From: Bacteroidales bacterium UBA4116
Lineage (GTDB): Bacteria > Bacteroidota > Bacteroidia > Bacteroidales > Tannerellaceae
Direction of reading: 5' to 3'
Assembly: GCA_002381645.1 (NCBI GenBank)
Contig: DFXE01000002.1
Coordinates: forward strand, 75,446 to 139,445
DNA: 64,000 nucleotides
Below the pieces are notes generated by a model, which saw nothing but the letters and a program-made list of their open reading frames with translations, searched no databases and was not told where the DNA came from. A program made the translations under genes and the position numbers. Shown piece after piece: positions 52,659-61,804 of this stretch. Numbering within the stretch: position 1 is the stretch's first letter; each line of letters opens with the position of its first letter.

Positions 52659-53198
52659 TCAATTTTCAATCCACATTATTATCTCTTCAGACATGGGACT
52701 TGATTTGGGAGGTATCATTCCAACCCAATTGCCCGATTCATCAATCATAAACTTTTGAAAATTCCATGTTACTTCAGCATCAGCCTCACCATTTTCATTT
52801 TTATCCGTCAACCATTTATATACCGGAGCTATATCATCTCCGGAAACAGATATCTTAGACATCAGAGGAAAAGTAACTCCGTAATTCAGGCGGCAAAATT
52901 CCTGTATTTCCTGATTTGTTCCCGGTTCCTGTTCTTTAAAGTCATTTGCGGGAAATCCGATGACAACGAAATTTTCACCTCCATATTTATCATACAATTG
53001 TTGCAATTGTTCATACTGAGGGGTGAGTCCGCATTTAGATGCAACATTGACAACCAAAATTTTTTTCCCCTTTAATTTAGATAATGAAAAGTCTTCCCCA
53101 TCAATTGTCTGAACGGTAAAATCATGGAAATTCTTCTTTTGGGCATTTACACAAAATGAAGTAATTATAGTTAAAAAAAGTACAGTGAATACCTTCAT
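52659..53198 (-). CDS. Exported glutathione peroxidase-family protein
   Basis: 179 residues with a signal peptide ending 'CVNAQ'. Active-site Cys is in 'NVASKCGLTPQYEQL', with the partner residues in 'GFPANDFKEQEPG' (Gln) and 'VTWNFQKFMI' (Trp, Asn). Cys-type members mostly use thioredoxin rather than glutathione and reduce peroxides; here it would act in the periplasm. It follows the serine acetyltransferase gene by 11 bases. Confidence 0.92.
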   Translation of the reverse strand: MKVFTVLFLTIITSFCVNAQKKNFHDFTVQTIDGEDFSLSKLKGKKILVVNVASKCGLTPQYEQLQQLYDKYGGENFVVIGFPANDFKEQEPGTNQEIQEFCRLNYGVTFPLMSKISVSGDDIAPVYKWLTDKNENGEADAEVTWNFQKFMIDESGNWVGMIPPKSSPMSEEIIMWIEN

Positions 53199-53209
53199 AG
53201 CATTTATAT

Positions 53210-54097
53210 TTATTTGTCAAAAACAGCTCGCGATTGTAATATTTTTGAATTAGGAGGTACATCATGTGTCAACCATATATTACCACCTATTATTGAATTC
53301 TTTCCAATAGTAATTCGTCCCAAAATAGAAGAGTTGGAATAAATAACAACTCCGTCTTCAATTATCGGATGCCGTGGAACGTCCATAGGTAAACCATTAT
53401 CATCATACGTAAAATTTCTGGCACCAAGGGTGACCCCCTGATATAAACGCACATGATCACCAATAATAGTCGTTTGTCCTATTACAACTCCCGTACCATG
53501 GTCTATACTAAAATACTTGCCAATCTGGGCGCCGGGATGGATATCAATGCCGGTTTCGGAATGGGCTATTTCCGTAATAATCCGAGGTAACACCGGTACT
53601 TCCAGATTGTATAAAGCATGAGCAACCCTTTGATGCAAAATAGCACGAATAGCAGGGTAACTAAAAATGATTTCACTAACACTATTCACCGCAGGATCAC
53701 CATCTAAAATGGCTTTTACATCCGTAGAAAGAAAATGCTTAATCCTTGGGATATCGTTTATAAATGCAACTGTTATACCCGAAGCAAGATTGTCCGTCTC
53801 GCAACATTTTTCAGAATCAAAGCATAAACTATTACATACTTGCTTATGCAGCAAATCATATATTTTCTCCAGATTTACACCCGTATAATATTGAATAGAT
53901 TCAGACTGAGCTTCATGTTCTGAACCGAAAAACCCGGGAAAAATAACCTTACGCAATAAATCCATAATCTCACGAACAGCTAATATGGAAGGTGAAGATT
54001 TTTGATGTAAAGGAATATATTGATATTCTTCCGTATCAAAAACGGATAACCTTTGTACATTTTTTTTTATAATATCCAATACTTCCGATCTATCCAT
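53210..54097 (-). CDS. cysE: Serine O-acetyltransferase
   Basis: 295 residues. An N-terminal helical SAT domain (~1-170) is followed by a left-handed beta-helix with hexapeptides ('GIDIHPGAQIGKYFSIDHGTG', 'VVIGQTTIIGDHVRLYQGVT', then 'GAR' and 'HPIIEDGVVIYSNSSILG'). The His-Asp pair in 'IDHGTGVVIG' is catalytic. It makes O-acetylserine for cysteine synthesis. The N-terminal domain is longer and unlike E. coli CysE, closer to the SatA/EpsC types. Confidence 0.92.
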   Translation of the reverse strand: MDRSEVLDIIKKNVQRLSVFDTEEYQYIPLHQKSSPSILAVREIMDLLRKVIFPGFFGSEHEAQSESIQYYTGVNLEKIYDLLHKQVCNSLCFDSEKCCETDNLASGITVAFINDIPRIKHFLSTDVKAILDGDPAVNSVSEIIFSYPAIRAILHQRVAHALYNLEVPVLPRIITEIAHSETGIDIHPGAQIGKYFSIDHGTGVVIGQTTIIGDHVRLYQGVTLGARNFTYDDNGLPMDVPRHPIIEDGVVIYSNSSILGRITIGKNSIIGGNIWLTHDVPPNSKILQSRAVFDK

Positions 54098-54099
54098 TT

Positions 54100-56262
54100 T
54101 TAGTTATCCCAGAGAGGGTTATATTTATATAAAGTTTCTTTTGAAGTACCTAAACCAATATAAATAGATTTGCCAAAAACATACATACAATGCTGAGAAT
54201 CTCCCCGGTTATTTGGTGGAAGCTGTGATTTCTGAATCCATTCATTTTTATACGGATCATATATATACAGACGGCCCGTACTATCTATAACATAAATATA
54301 ATTGTCTTCAGAAACAATAGCGCCCCTTGCTTTTGATCCCGGAAAAACGGCAACTTCTTTCCATGTATTCATTTTATCTTCAGATTTCCACATTCTTTTA
54401 TGTGAAGATGTACCTAAAACATCACTCAATCCCAATCCTGCGTATATTATGCCATTTATATCAACAACAATTCCGGCTTGTTGTTTAACTGGGAAATTAG
54501 CTTTTTTAGTCCAAACTCTGGTATCCATATCAAAAGCCCATACTTCGTTAGTTACCGTATCTCTGCAACCTCCGATAAAATAAGCTATATTATCAATTGA
54601 ACATCCTATTGCGGAACGTAAAGAATCTGGTATTGCACCAGATGAAACTGTAACCTTTTCCCATTCATTACTACTTGGCAAGTAACGGTAAAGTGCATTT
54701 GTCATGTTTTTATTTCTATCTATACCCCCAAATACATAAACACTATTATCAGTAGTTGCCGTTGCCTGCCATTTCATTTTTCCACCAGGAAATGGAAGCA
54801 ATTTTTCCCATCTGTTGCTAGTCCAATTATAAGAAATTAATTCATCTGTATATTCACTGCCCAAATCACCACCTAAAAGATATCCTATATATCCTATGGA
54901 AAAAAATGCACTTGAATTGGGCATACGGACTTTTTCTGTAAATGGCGCAGCCAAAGTAAAAAGTTCGTCAGGGGTCGTAAATGAGAGTTCTTCACCATAC
55001 CCGATAAATCCAGAACTACTCCTAACAAATGCTTTAAAATAATAGGTAGTATTTGCTTTAAGTTTACCTATCCAAGCACTATAAATACCTTTTGCATCTT
55101 CGACGATATAAGTATCATTCATTACGGTAGGATTAGGTGATATCGACCAGCAAAAACCAATAGCGTCAATGGGGTTCATTCCCGATTTAATAAGTTGTCC
55201 TTTTACTAAAGCCGAACCATCAGAAAAACTTGGACCTTCATCTATGGTTTGTATTTCAGGTAAATTATTTTCAGTAACAAATTTTTCTTGATTACTATAT
55301 TGAACTCCAAAAGAATTGATAGCGTATGCTCTTGCATAATAGGTAGTAAAAGATCTCAAATCTTTTATTTCTCCTTTAAAAGATTCCGTATTGGGGTCAA
55401 ACCTCATAGTATCACTTGAAATAGTAGGTAGCGGGTATTCGGACCAACATATTCCCTGCTCTGTTATTTGTGTGTCACCTCCATCCAAAATTTCCGCAGT
55501 AAACGTTGCATTAATAAACCCTGTTTCAATTATTGAAAACTGTCCCATTACAGGTTTTCCATCCAATGTTTTAAATGATTCAATGTTTCCTTTAAATATT
55601 CCATATTTATTTTTTACATAAGCTTGTATATAATATTGAGTAGATGGTTTCAAATCTTCAAGTTTAAATATAAATGAATCTGCTTCAATTGTAGATACAT
55701 AAATCGAATCAATCTTCAACATATCTTTTTCAATAGAAAGATAAACTCCCCGTTCGTCTATTTTTCCTTCGCCGGCATTTATAATTTTTCCTCCACTTAC
55801 AACTGACGTTCCTTTAATATTAACACTGTCAGGTTTTATAGTTACCACAACTCCAAGACCGGTCATCGTGGGTTTTATTATCGTATCACTAACTCCTTCA
55901 CCCATTTCATTTCTTGCAAAAGCTTCAAAAGTATATTTTGTATTTTCAGATAAATGGTCTATTATAGTATCTAAATGCAGTAAAACACCACTTTTTACAG
56001 AATTTATCACAGGAACAAAAATACTATCTCCCTTTCCTAATTCGTCTCTCCAACGAAATCCGCTTTGAGAAACGGGAGAACCGTTTTGCTTAATTATACT
56101 AGCCTTTATTCTTAGTGAATTAGCTTTAATATCATATATAGTGTCCAACTTGATTTCTGGTACATTTGCATTAATCAAGTGCGGCATATCCGGATCTTCC
56201 AGACAACTATTAAAAATAAAAAGACCTGATAAAAATATAATAAACGCGTATAAACACCTCAT
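54100..56262 (-). CDS. Lipoprotein with FN3-like repeats and a Kelch region
   Basis: 720 residues. The signal peptide ends at a lipobox-like FNSC (Cys20). Residues ~25-430 contain four ~95-residue Ig/FN3-like repeats, each closing with a variant of 'T-YY-A/K-AF/YA/V-R/N' (for example 'TTYYARAYAINSFG', 'TTYYFKAFVRSSSG'). Residues ~440-720 hold Kelch motifs ('SVYVFGGIDRNKN', 'IAYFIGGCRD', 'YDPYKNEWIQKSQLP') forming a probable beta-propeller. It is likely anchored on the outer membrane and binds a ligand or partner. It is the distal gene of the kinase island and starts 10 bases after the OMP-like gene. Confidence 0.85.
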   Translation of the reverse strand: MRCLYAFIIFLSGLFIFNSCLEDPDMPHLINANVPEIKLDTIYDIKANSLRIKASIIKQNGSPVSQSGFRWRDELGKGDSIFVPVINSVKSGVLLHLDTIIDHLSENTKYTFEAFARNEMGEGVSDTIIKPTMTGLGVVVTIKPDSVNIKGTSVVSGGKIINAGEGKIDERGVYLSIEKDMLKIDSIYVSTIEADSFIFKLEDLKPSTQYYIQAYVKNKYGIFKGNIESFKTLDGKPVMGQFSIIETGFINATFTAEILDGGDTQITEQGICWSEYPLPTISSDTMRFDPNTESFKGEIKDLRSFTTYYARAYAINSFGVQYSNQEKFVTENNLPEIQTIDEGPSFSDGSALVKGQLIKSGMNPIDAIGFCWSISPNPTVMNDTYIVEDAKGIYSAWIGKLKANTTYYFKAFVRSSSGFIGYGEELSFTTPDELFTLAAPFTEKVRMPNSSAFFSIGYIGYLLGGDLGSEYTDELISYNWTSNRWEKLLPFPGGKMKWQATATTDNSVYVFGGIDRNKNMTNALYRYLPSSNEWEKVTVSSGAIPDSLRSAIGCSIDNIAYFIGGCRDTVTNEVWAFDMDTRVWTKKANFPVKQQAGIVVDINGIIYAGLGLSDVLGTSSHKRMWKSEDKMNTWKEVAVFPGSKARGAIVSEDNYIYVIDSTGRLYIYDPYKNEWIQKSQLPPNNRGDSQHCMYVFGKSIYIGLGTSKETLYKYNPLWDN

Positions 56263-56272
56263 ACTTTTCTAT

Positions 56273-57193
56273 TTAAAAAAACACTCCAAAACCAGCATTT
56301 AAATCAACATATTCAAAATTCAACGTATTACAACCAGCTGTAATATAAAGAAATCCATATCTTACCATAAAGTCTATCTCAGCAGATACTCCTTTGTAAG
56401 AATTATCAAGACTCTTATACCAGTTTTTTTCAATTTCATTTCCCGCATCATCAATTGTAGAATATTGATATAATAAATCACGATTACCATATCCTGCACC
56501 TAAAGAGGCGTAAAACCACGAAGTACACTTTACAATTAATCCCGCTGTAGCAGAGTACATATTTGATTTCTTCTTTTGAAATAATAAGATATTCTGACCG
56601 GAAGGTTTACTACCCGCAAATTCATAATTAGAAGCCTGAAATGAAGCATTAGTACGGAATCTCCCATACCACCCGAATTTTTCGCCTACACCACCTATAG
56701 TTAACCCTATAGGAGCTAGCGGAGAGAAAGAGTAACCCGCAAAGAATTGCATCGGTATCCGACGATTATTTTCATAACCAATATCACCATAACCTATCGG
56801 ATCAGGATTTCTCAATTCATCCAAACGTTGTTCCCAGTATAAAGCTAACTCTTCACTTTTAGGTGTTCCGATACCTTCCGAATAATAAAGCATTAATTTA
56901 GATACGGCTGCCGTATCATTCTCCGTAGCTTTTATATTGAGGCAACTCAAACATCGATTCATCAGATTATGCATAGATGTGCGCATTCTTTCATTGGCCA
57001 GCCATATAGTAGTTAGTTGATTAATACTATACATGTCACAATAAGGAACCCCTTCACCATAAAAAAGACGTGCATCACTGTAATCGAGCCTTTTCATGGC
57101 TTCATCACCTTTTTTATTATATTCAGTCTGTTGTTGAGCAAATACACAAATAGGAAATATAGTACATAAGATCAACATCAAGTGTCTCTTCAT
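56273..57193 (-). CDS. Predicted outer-membrane protein, TPR-like N-terminus plus barrel
   Basis: 306 residues with a signal peptide ending 'CVFAQ'. Residues ~22-135 look helical and repeat-like ('YNKKGDEAMKRLDYSDARLF', 'LMLYYSEGIGTPKSEELAL', Sel1/TPR style). Residues ~145-306 alternate as beta strands and end in 'GFGVFF', typical of an outer-membrane barrel of 8 strands or so. I know no named family. It lies 8 bases after the kinase gene, so it may be the envelope partner of the kinase pathway. Confidence 0.75.
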   Translation of the reverse strand: MKRHLMLILCTIFPICVFAQQQTEYNKKGDEAMKRLDYSDARLFYGEGVPYCDMYSINQLTTIWLANERMRTSMHNLMNRCLSCLNIKATENDTAAVSKLMLYYSEGIGTPKSEELALYWEQRLDELRNPDPIGYGDIGYENNRRIPMQFFAGYSFSPLAPIGLTIGGVGEKFGWYGRFRTNASFQASNYEFAGSKPSGQNILLFQKKKSNMYSATAGLIVKCTSWFYASLGAGYGNRDLLYQYSTIDDAGNEIEKNWYKSLDNSYKGVSAEIDFMVRYGFLYITAGCNTLNFEYVDLNAGFGVFF

Positions 57194-57201
57194 AATTTTA
57201 A

Positions 57202-58995
57202 TTAATAAGTTACATCACTCCTCACTAATACTCCATTTACATTATAAATATCAAACAATTTATCTTCTCGTTCAAAGGCACGTCCATCTTCTGCAATATC
57301 CACATTGAGATAAATACATGGTATTCTTTCATTACCTTTATCATCAATCGCCCCGTATTTACCTGTTGATTTTTTACGAACTATTTTATAATTACCAAAA
57401 GACATTTTTTCTTCATACAATGCTTTCTTTTCAGAAATCCGACTCTCTTCAGCTTTTTCATCATTGGCAATACTTAACCGGACAATCTCTTCCGTCAATT
57501 TCAATTCTTTTGCTTTATTAAAATCTTCGTTAGCCCCCACGAAATCTGCCGCATTCATTTTAGCTTTTCCAGAAGATAATAATTCTTCATACAAAACATC
57601 AACATCTGGTTCAGCAGGTAACAATTCCTCCGGTTTATCTTCATTATTGTTAATCAGATCCCTGTTCAATTCCGTAAGTTGTTGTTCTTCAATAGACAAT
57701 TGTTGCACAGGGTTTTCATTTTCATGTGCAACAGTAGCCAGATCCGTTATATTTTTCTTTTCAGAACCATCTGCGTTAACAGGGAATTCTGTTACCTCTT
57801 CTTCAGAGGAAGTTATAGGAGGAAGTTCTATTGCTTCAACCTTCGGGTTGTCATTCCCAATAAGCAAAGCTACAGATGAACCGACAACTGCAAATATACA
57901 AATTAACGCCGTAATCAATAAACCTTTGTTCTTTTTCTTTTTTGTTGGTGAGATATGCAGTTGCTTATTATCAACAATAGTTAATTCATTATCTGTTTTA
58001 TTGTTATGTATTAGAGCATCATAAAGTACAGTTGCGTCATCATTATCTCCCACTGTAAAGGTTTCAGTAGTCTTTTTGTTAGACTCAGCTTCCAAAATAG
58101 GTCTATCCAGAGATTCTACCATTTCCAAAACACTATTGAAGCGATCAGCAGGATTGATCTGCATGGCTTTTATTATAGCATCTTCTGTCCTTGGGCTAAT
58201 ACCCGGATTTAATTCAGTAGGATTCTGTAAAGGACGTGTTGCCCTTAAAATAGATTCTGTCGGTATTTTTCCGGTCAGCAAATTATACATCGTTGCCCCT
58301 AATGAATAAATATCGGGACATGGAGAAAAGGTTTGGGTACCTTCATTATCATATTGCTCAATGGATGCAAACCCTTTCGATAAGGTTAACATCGTTGTGC
58401 TCGTTTCCTTATCTTCAACATCATATCTTTTGCTGACGCCGAAATCAATAAGCCTTGCATTGTCATTATTATCGATTATAATATTGCTTGGCTTAATATC
58501 CAGATGCAATATGTTTTTTTCATGAACAAATTGCAAAGCCTGAGCTATCTGATCAATATATTTAAGCACTTTTTGCTCTGGTACAATACCTTCTTTCTCT
58601 AAAATATATTTCAATGAATGCCCCGGAATATATTCCATAGCAATATACGCTGTATTATTTTCTTCAAATACATCTAAAACATTAACGATATAAGGGTGAT
58701 GCACATCAGACAAAATCTTTGCTTCTTTAATAAGTTTCTCTTTAAACTTATCAAAAAGTTGTTTTCCTGTTTGAGAATGAACATCCACAGCTAAAGTTCC
58801 TGGGACCCTGTAACAATAATCTTTGAAGAAATATTCTTTTATACTGATAGGAATTTCAGTCTTAATTGTCCCTAAAGGTCCTTTTACTTCCGTAAATAAA
58901 ATACCTTTATAAGTAATACCAAACCCACCCTGGCCAACTACATGTAATAATTGGTATTTATTATTTTGGAGGAAGTGTCCAACAGGTAAGTTCAT
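57202..58995 (-). CDS. Membrane Ser/Thr protein kinase with WG-like C-terminus
   Basis: 597 residues. Kinase domain ~15-300: glycine loop 'VGQGGFGITYKG', Lys in 'ISIKEYF', catalytic 'ILHLDIKPSNIIID' (HLD in place of HRD, common in this bacterial subfamily), 'LIDFGVSKR' and the activation loop with several Thr. One membrane helix ('GLLITALICIFAVVGSSVALL') lies near 360-380. The periplasmic side has an acidic region, a helical segment and a WG/KWG-like repeat ('KYGAIDDKGNERIPCIY') near the end. The PP2C phosphatase gene sits 36 bases upstream. A palindrome (59003-59017) overlaps its predicted transcription start. Confidence 0.93.
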   Translation of the reverse strand: MNLPVGHFLQNNKYQLLHVVGQGGFGITYKGILFTEVKGPLGTIKTEIPISIKEYFFKDYCYRVPGTLAVDVHSQTGKQLFDKFKEKLIKEAKILSDVHHPYIVNVLDVFEENNTAYIAMEYIPGHSLKYILEKEGIVPEQKVLKYIDQIAQALQFVHEKNILHLDIKPSNIIIDNNDNARLIDFGVSKRYDVEDKETSTTMLTLSKGFASIEQYDNEGTQTFSPCPDIYSLGATMYNLLTGKIPTESILRATRPLQNPTELNPGISPRTEDAIIKAMQINPADRFNSVLEMVESLDRPILEAESNKKTTETFTVGDNDDATVLYDALIHNNKTDNELTIVDNKQLHISPTKKKKNKGLLITALICIFAVVGSSVALLIGNDNPKVEAIELPPITSSEEEVTEFPVNADGSEKKNITDLATVAHENENPVQQLSIEEQQLTELNRDLINNNEDKPEELLPAEPDVDVLYEELLSSGKAKMNAADFVGANEDFNKAKELKLTEEIVRLSIANDEKAEESRISEKKALYEEKMSFGNYKIVRKKSTGKYGAIDDKGNERIPCIYLNVDIAEDGRAFEREDKLFDIYNVNGVLVRSDVTY

Positions 58996-59002
58996 ATTTG
59001 CA

Positions 59003-59017
59003 GCGTATATTATACGC
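59003..59017. promoter_or_regulatory. Palindrome at the kinase transcription start
   Basis: GCGTATA-T-TATACGC, 7-bp arms with a single central base, 8 bases before the kinase ATG. It directly adjoins the -7 box at 59018-59025, so the expected start site falls inside it; a repressor bound here would block transcription. Confidence 0.55.
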
Positions 59018-59025
59018 CAAAAATA
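59018..59025 (-). promoter_or_regulatory. -7 box for the kinase gene
   Basis: TATTTTTG on the minus strand, 22 bases upstream of the ATG at 58995, between the phosphatase stop and the kinase start. Confidence 0.45.
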
Positions 59026-59031
59026 CGTTAT

Positions 59032-59841
59032 TTATATAAAAGAATAAAAAAATGAAAGTATATTTTGTCTGATACCGGTTATTTCTTGTATGTTTTGTAT
59101 TGGAATGATATAAAAGGAAAAATTATCGCGCGTTTTTCCGTTACAAGACTCCATCAATATATCTTTTATCACTTCCGATGCCGCCTTTCTCTCAAATACC
59201 GACGATAACATATCATCTGAAAAAACCTCTAAAACACCATCCGTACACATAAAAAAACAATCACCAGGCTGAATATCATTAATATAAGCAATATCAGCTT
59301 CGGCAGGTTGGCGTGTGCCATGAATAGCACGTGTAATAATATTCTTTTGTGGATGATTGATTGCATCTTCAGGATTAATCTGACCTAATTTAACAAGGGA
59401 ATTAACCAACGAATGATCCTCTGTTTTATACTTAATTTTTCCGTCACGGAATTGATAAATCCGGCTATCCCCTATATGAGCCGATATCACAGAATTATTC
59501 GCTATGTAAAGCATGGTAAAGGTAGTTGCCATACCGGTAGCCTCCGGATGTTCGGCTATATAAGTATCAAAATTAGCTTCCGTGTATCGTAATGCTTTTT
59601 GAATAAAATCAGGATCCGGATCTTTATCATTATCCAGCATGGAAGTAAAATAAGTCTGAAAATATTCACATGCTAAAGAACTGGCTACCTCACCTTTTTC
59701 CGCCCCTCCTACACCATCACATACTAAAAACAACCTCTGGCCTGGACTAACAAATTCAGGTAACGGATATATCGAATCTTCATTATTCAGCCTGCCCCCT
59801 TTTTCACTTAGTGCACAAGGCTTACCAATCACTATAGCCAT
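59032..59841 (-). CDS. PP2C-family Ser/Thr phosphatase
   Basis: 269 residues. Metal-binding motifs are complete: 'GRLNNEDSI', 'FLVCDGVGG', 'SAHIGDSRIYQF', 'MCTDGVLE' and 'KTRDNFSFY'. It should dephosphorylate targets of the adjacent kinase. No membrane segment; cytoplasmic. The last ~25 residues extend past the usual domain end. It is 14 bases downstream of the zinc ribbon-FHA gene. Confidence 0.95.
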   Translation of the reverse strand: MAIVIGKPCALSEKGGRLNNEDSIYPLPEFVSPGQRLFLVCDGVGGAEKGEVASSLACEYFQTYFTSMLDNDKDPDPDFIQKALRYTEANFDTYIAEHPEATGMATTFTMLYIANNSVISAHIGDSRIYQFRDGKIKYKTEDHSLVNSLVKLGQINPEDAINHPQKNIITRAIHGTRQPAEADIAYINDIQPGDCFFMCTDGVLEVFSDDMLSSVFERKAASEVIKDILMESCNGKTRDNFSFYIIPIQNIQEITGIRQNILSFFYSFI

Positions 59842-59855
59842 AATAACAAATACGT

Positions 59856-60371
59856 TTATACATTAAACCGGAGTACAGTATGGCCAATAATGATCTCATC
59901 ATTGTCGTTTAAAACCACTACTTCGCCGTCTCCTAGATAGTTATTGTTGTATAACGTATGATTTTTACTATTATTATCGGAAAGGTAATGTTTGTATCCC
60001 CCTTTTGCGTCTTTTTTAACTTCAAGCCGGATGTGTTCACGGCTCATCGATCTGTCAGCTGTCTGAATCACGATCGAAGCTTTTGAAGGAGCCGATGATT
60101 TACGTCCGATTATATTATCTCCTTCATAAAGTTGCAAATGTTGTTCCGGCGTATTTCCGTCAGCTAAAACGGTTAACCTGCCAATGTTCTTATTAAGCGG
60201 TTGAATTAAAACCGTCTCTGAGGATACAATATCGTTCTTCGACAATGAAAGTACAGATACAGGAACGGGTTGCTTGCATTTGGGACATTTAAATGACTCG
60301 ATCCCGGAAGGTAATTTTCTTTCGTCCACTTTTAATTTTACGCTGCAATGTGGACACCTCACCGAAATCAT
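59856..60371 (-). CDS. Zinc ribbon-FHA domain protein
   Basis: 171 residues. An N-terminal zinc ribbon ('VRCPHCSVKL' and 'FKCPKCKQPV') is followed by an FHA domain (~80-171) with 'NIIGRKS', 'DRSMSREHIRLEV' and 'SDNNSKNHTLYNNNYL', which binds phosphothreonine peptides. It is a candidate reader of the kinase. Its ATG overlaps the stop of the acidic small protein (ATGA, 60368-60371). Confidence 0.92.
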   Translation of the reverse strand: MISVRCPHCSVKLKVDERKLPSGIESFKCPKCKQPVPVSVLSLSKNDIVSSETVLIQPLNKNIGRLTVLADGNTPEQHLQLYEGDNIIGRKSSAPSKASIVIQTADRSMSREHIRLEVKKDAKGGYKHYLSDNNSKNHTLYNNNYLGDGEVVVLNDNDEIIIGHTVLRFNV

Positions 60372-60604
60372 ATCATTATTGAAATGTCTGCGTCGCCGAT
60401 ATCTCCTAAAGATAAATCGATCATATCCGAATCCGACAACATGATTGTTTCATCAGATAAGCTGATAAAATCAGTGTCGGCACCTTCATCAATTATAACG
60501 ATTCCCTCCAGATCATTATCGGTATCCATATCTACAACCACAGCATCAGAAAATAAGTTGTCTTCGCTATCTATTGTAACGAATGTATATTCTTCCTCTT
60601 GCAT
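60368..60604 (-). CDS. Small, highly acidic protein of unknown function
   Basis: 78 residues; about a third are Asp or Glu, with almost no Lys or Arg. Many Ser and Thr lie in acidic surroundings ('DFISLSDETIMLSDSDMID'), and there is a repeated hydrophobic-acidic pattern. No family is recognised. The four-base overlap with the FHA gene and a -7 box 34 bases upstream support that it is real. It could be a phosphorylation target or inhibitor within the pathway; that is inference. Confidence 0.65.
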   Translation of the reverse strand: MQEEEYTFVTIDSEDNLFSDAVVVDMDTDNDLEGIVIIDEGADTDFISLSDETIMLSDSDMIDLSLGDIGDADISIMI

Positions 60605-60637
60605 ATCTAATTTATTATGTGATCTGTTTAATCACGA

Positions 60638-60645
60638 CAAAGGTA
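60638..60645 (-). promoter_or_regulatory. -7 box for the acidic protein-FHA-PP2C unit
   Basis: TACCTTTG on the minus strand, 33 bases before the ATG at 60604. A TTTG at 60662-60665 is present but the spacing (16) is short of the usual 19-21. Confidence 0.5.
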
Positions 60646-60738
60646 ACAAAAGCTATATAACCAAATATGATATTAACCTTCTACTAATCCTACTATACGG
60701 TTTTTTGTACAAAAGTCGTGCTTTTTAATACAAAATCA

Positions 60739-61389
60739 TCATTTAACCCATTTCGCTTTACATGAAGATACAGGACAATGTTTTCGGTTTGCCAAAGACT
60801 CCCATGGTATATCACCCAAAAATGTACCGCATTTAGGGCACACATAATCTATTTTAAACTGGTTGGTAAGGTTTTGTAGCTGTAAAGGTATTTTAGCAGA
60901 TTGCCTTGCCCCTAAAAAGATACCGATACTAGGCGCACAAATCGCAACAAACAAACTAATAACCAACATAATCGGATTTCCATTGCCCAGCATAGTTAAA
61001 CATATCCCAATTATACCCGGAAGAGCAAAAGGTAAAGATTGAAATAATCTGGTTTTGAACTGATTAGAAGATTGAATCCTGACTTTCTCGTCTACATACC
61101 GTTTATAAATATCTTTAAGCAAGGCAAATTCTTCACAATAATCATTATTTGCTTTTAATACTTCTTGAATATCTAAAAAATAATCATCACCTAACCGTAC
61201 ACGGTCGGTTGGGGTAATTCGTTTTTTTACAATCTGAATGCCATTTACATACGTTCCGTTAGTCGAACCTGTATCTTCCAGAAATAAGCAACCGTCATTT
61301 TCTCTGATTAGCCTTGCATGATACCTGCTTATATGAGGATTATCAACGATGTAGTCGTTATCGTTGGCTTTACCAATTTTTATCACCAT
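60739..61389 (-). CDS. FHA-membrane-zinc ribbon protein
   Basis: 216 residues. The FHA domain is N-terminal (1-80): 'IGKANDNDYIVDNPHISRYHARL' region and 'EDTGSTNGTYVNG'. Two hydrophobic helices follow (~125-165, 'LPGIIGICLTMLG' and 'IMLVISLFVAICAPSIGIFLG') and a C-terminal zinc ribbon ('YVCPKCGTFLG' ... 'HCPVSSCKAKW'). It could recruit phosphorylated partners to the membrane. It starts 3 bases after the LytTR gene. Confidence 0.92.
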   Translation of the reverse strand: MVIKIGKANDNDYIVDNPHISRYHARLIRENDGCLFLEDTGSTNGTYVNGIQIVKKRITPTDRVRLGDDYFLDIQEVLKANNDYCEEFALLKDIYKRYVDEKVRIQSSNQFKTRLFQSLPFALPGIIGICLTMLGNGNPIMLVISLFVAICAPSIGIFLGARQSAKIPLQLQNLTNQFKIDYVCPKCGTFLGDIPWESLANRKHCPVSSCKAKWVK

Positions 61390-61392
61390 TTT

Positions 61393-61770
61393 TTAAGTCT
61401 CTTCTGGCTTGACCATTTCTTTTTCAAATGAGTCTTTTAATCCTTTAAGCGGATCTTTAGATATAATCAGTTCTTTAGGTTTACCCTCAGATGTAAGCAA
61501 TAATAAACGTTGTTTCGGTAAATTAATTTGCAAAATATGATTCTTATTTATTATATGACTTTTACCTACCCTCATCAGTATATCACTGCTACCGGAAACC
61601 TGCTTCTCAAGTATTTCTTCTATTTTTCCAATATTGATGGCAAAAGTAAATTGGATTCCATTTGATAAAAGAAGTTTTGTATAATTTCTGTCAGCCTCAA
61701 AATAAAGTATTTGTCCTATCTTTATACGTAATAACTCATCCCTTGTCTTAATAATTAAGTATCGTTCCAT
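61393..61770 (-). CDS. LytTR-domain DNA-binding protein
   Basis: 125 residues, a stand-alone LytTR domain ('YFEADRNYTKLLLSNG', 'LMRVGKSHIINKNHILQIN') without a receiver. It probably binds DNA directly, perhaps autoregulating the kinase island that it leads. Upstream is the best promoter in the window (61805-61836). The C-terminal 20 residues are charged. Confidence 0.92.
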   Translation of the reverse strand: MERYLIIKTRDELLRIKIGQILYFEADRNYTKLLLSNGIQFTFAINIGKIEEILEKQVSGSSDILMRVGKSHIINKNHILQINLPKQRLLLLTSEGKPKELIISKDPLKGLKDSFEKEMVKPEET

Positions 61771-61804
61771 ACGTACCTGTTGATTTTTTCTTATTAATCA
61801 AACA

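Noticed and set aside
57464..58024. 186-residue plus-strand frame opposite the kinase gene
   Set aside because: It is a Ser-rich antisense shadow of the linker region of a well-supported kinase gene.
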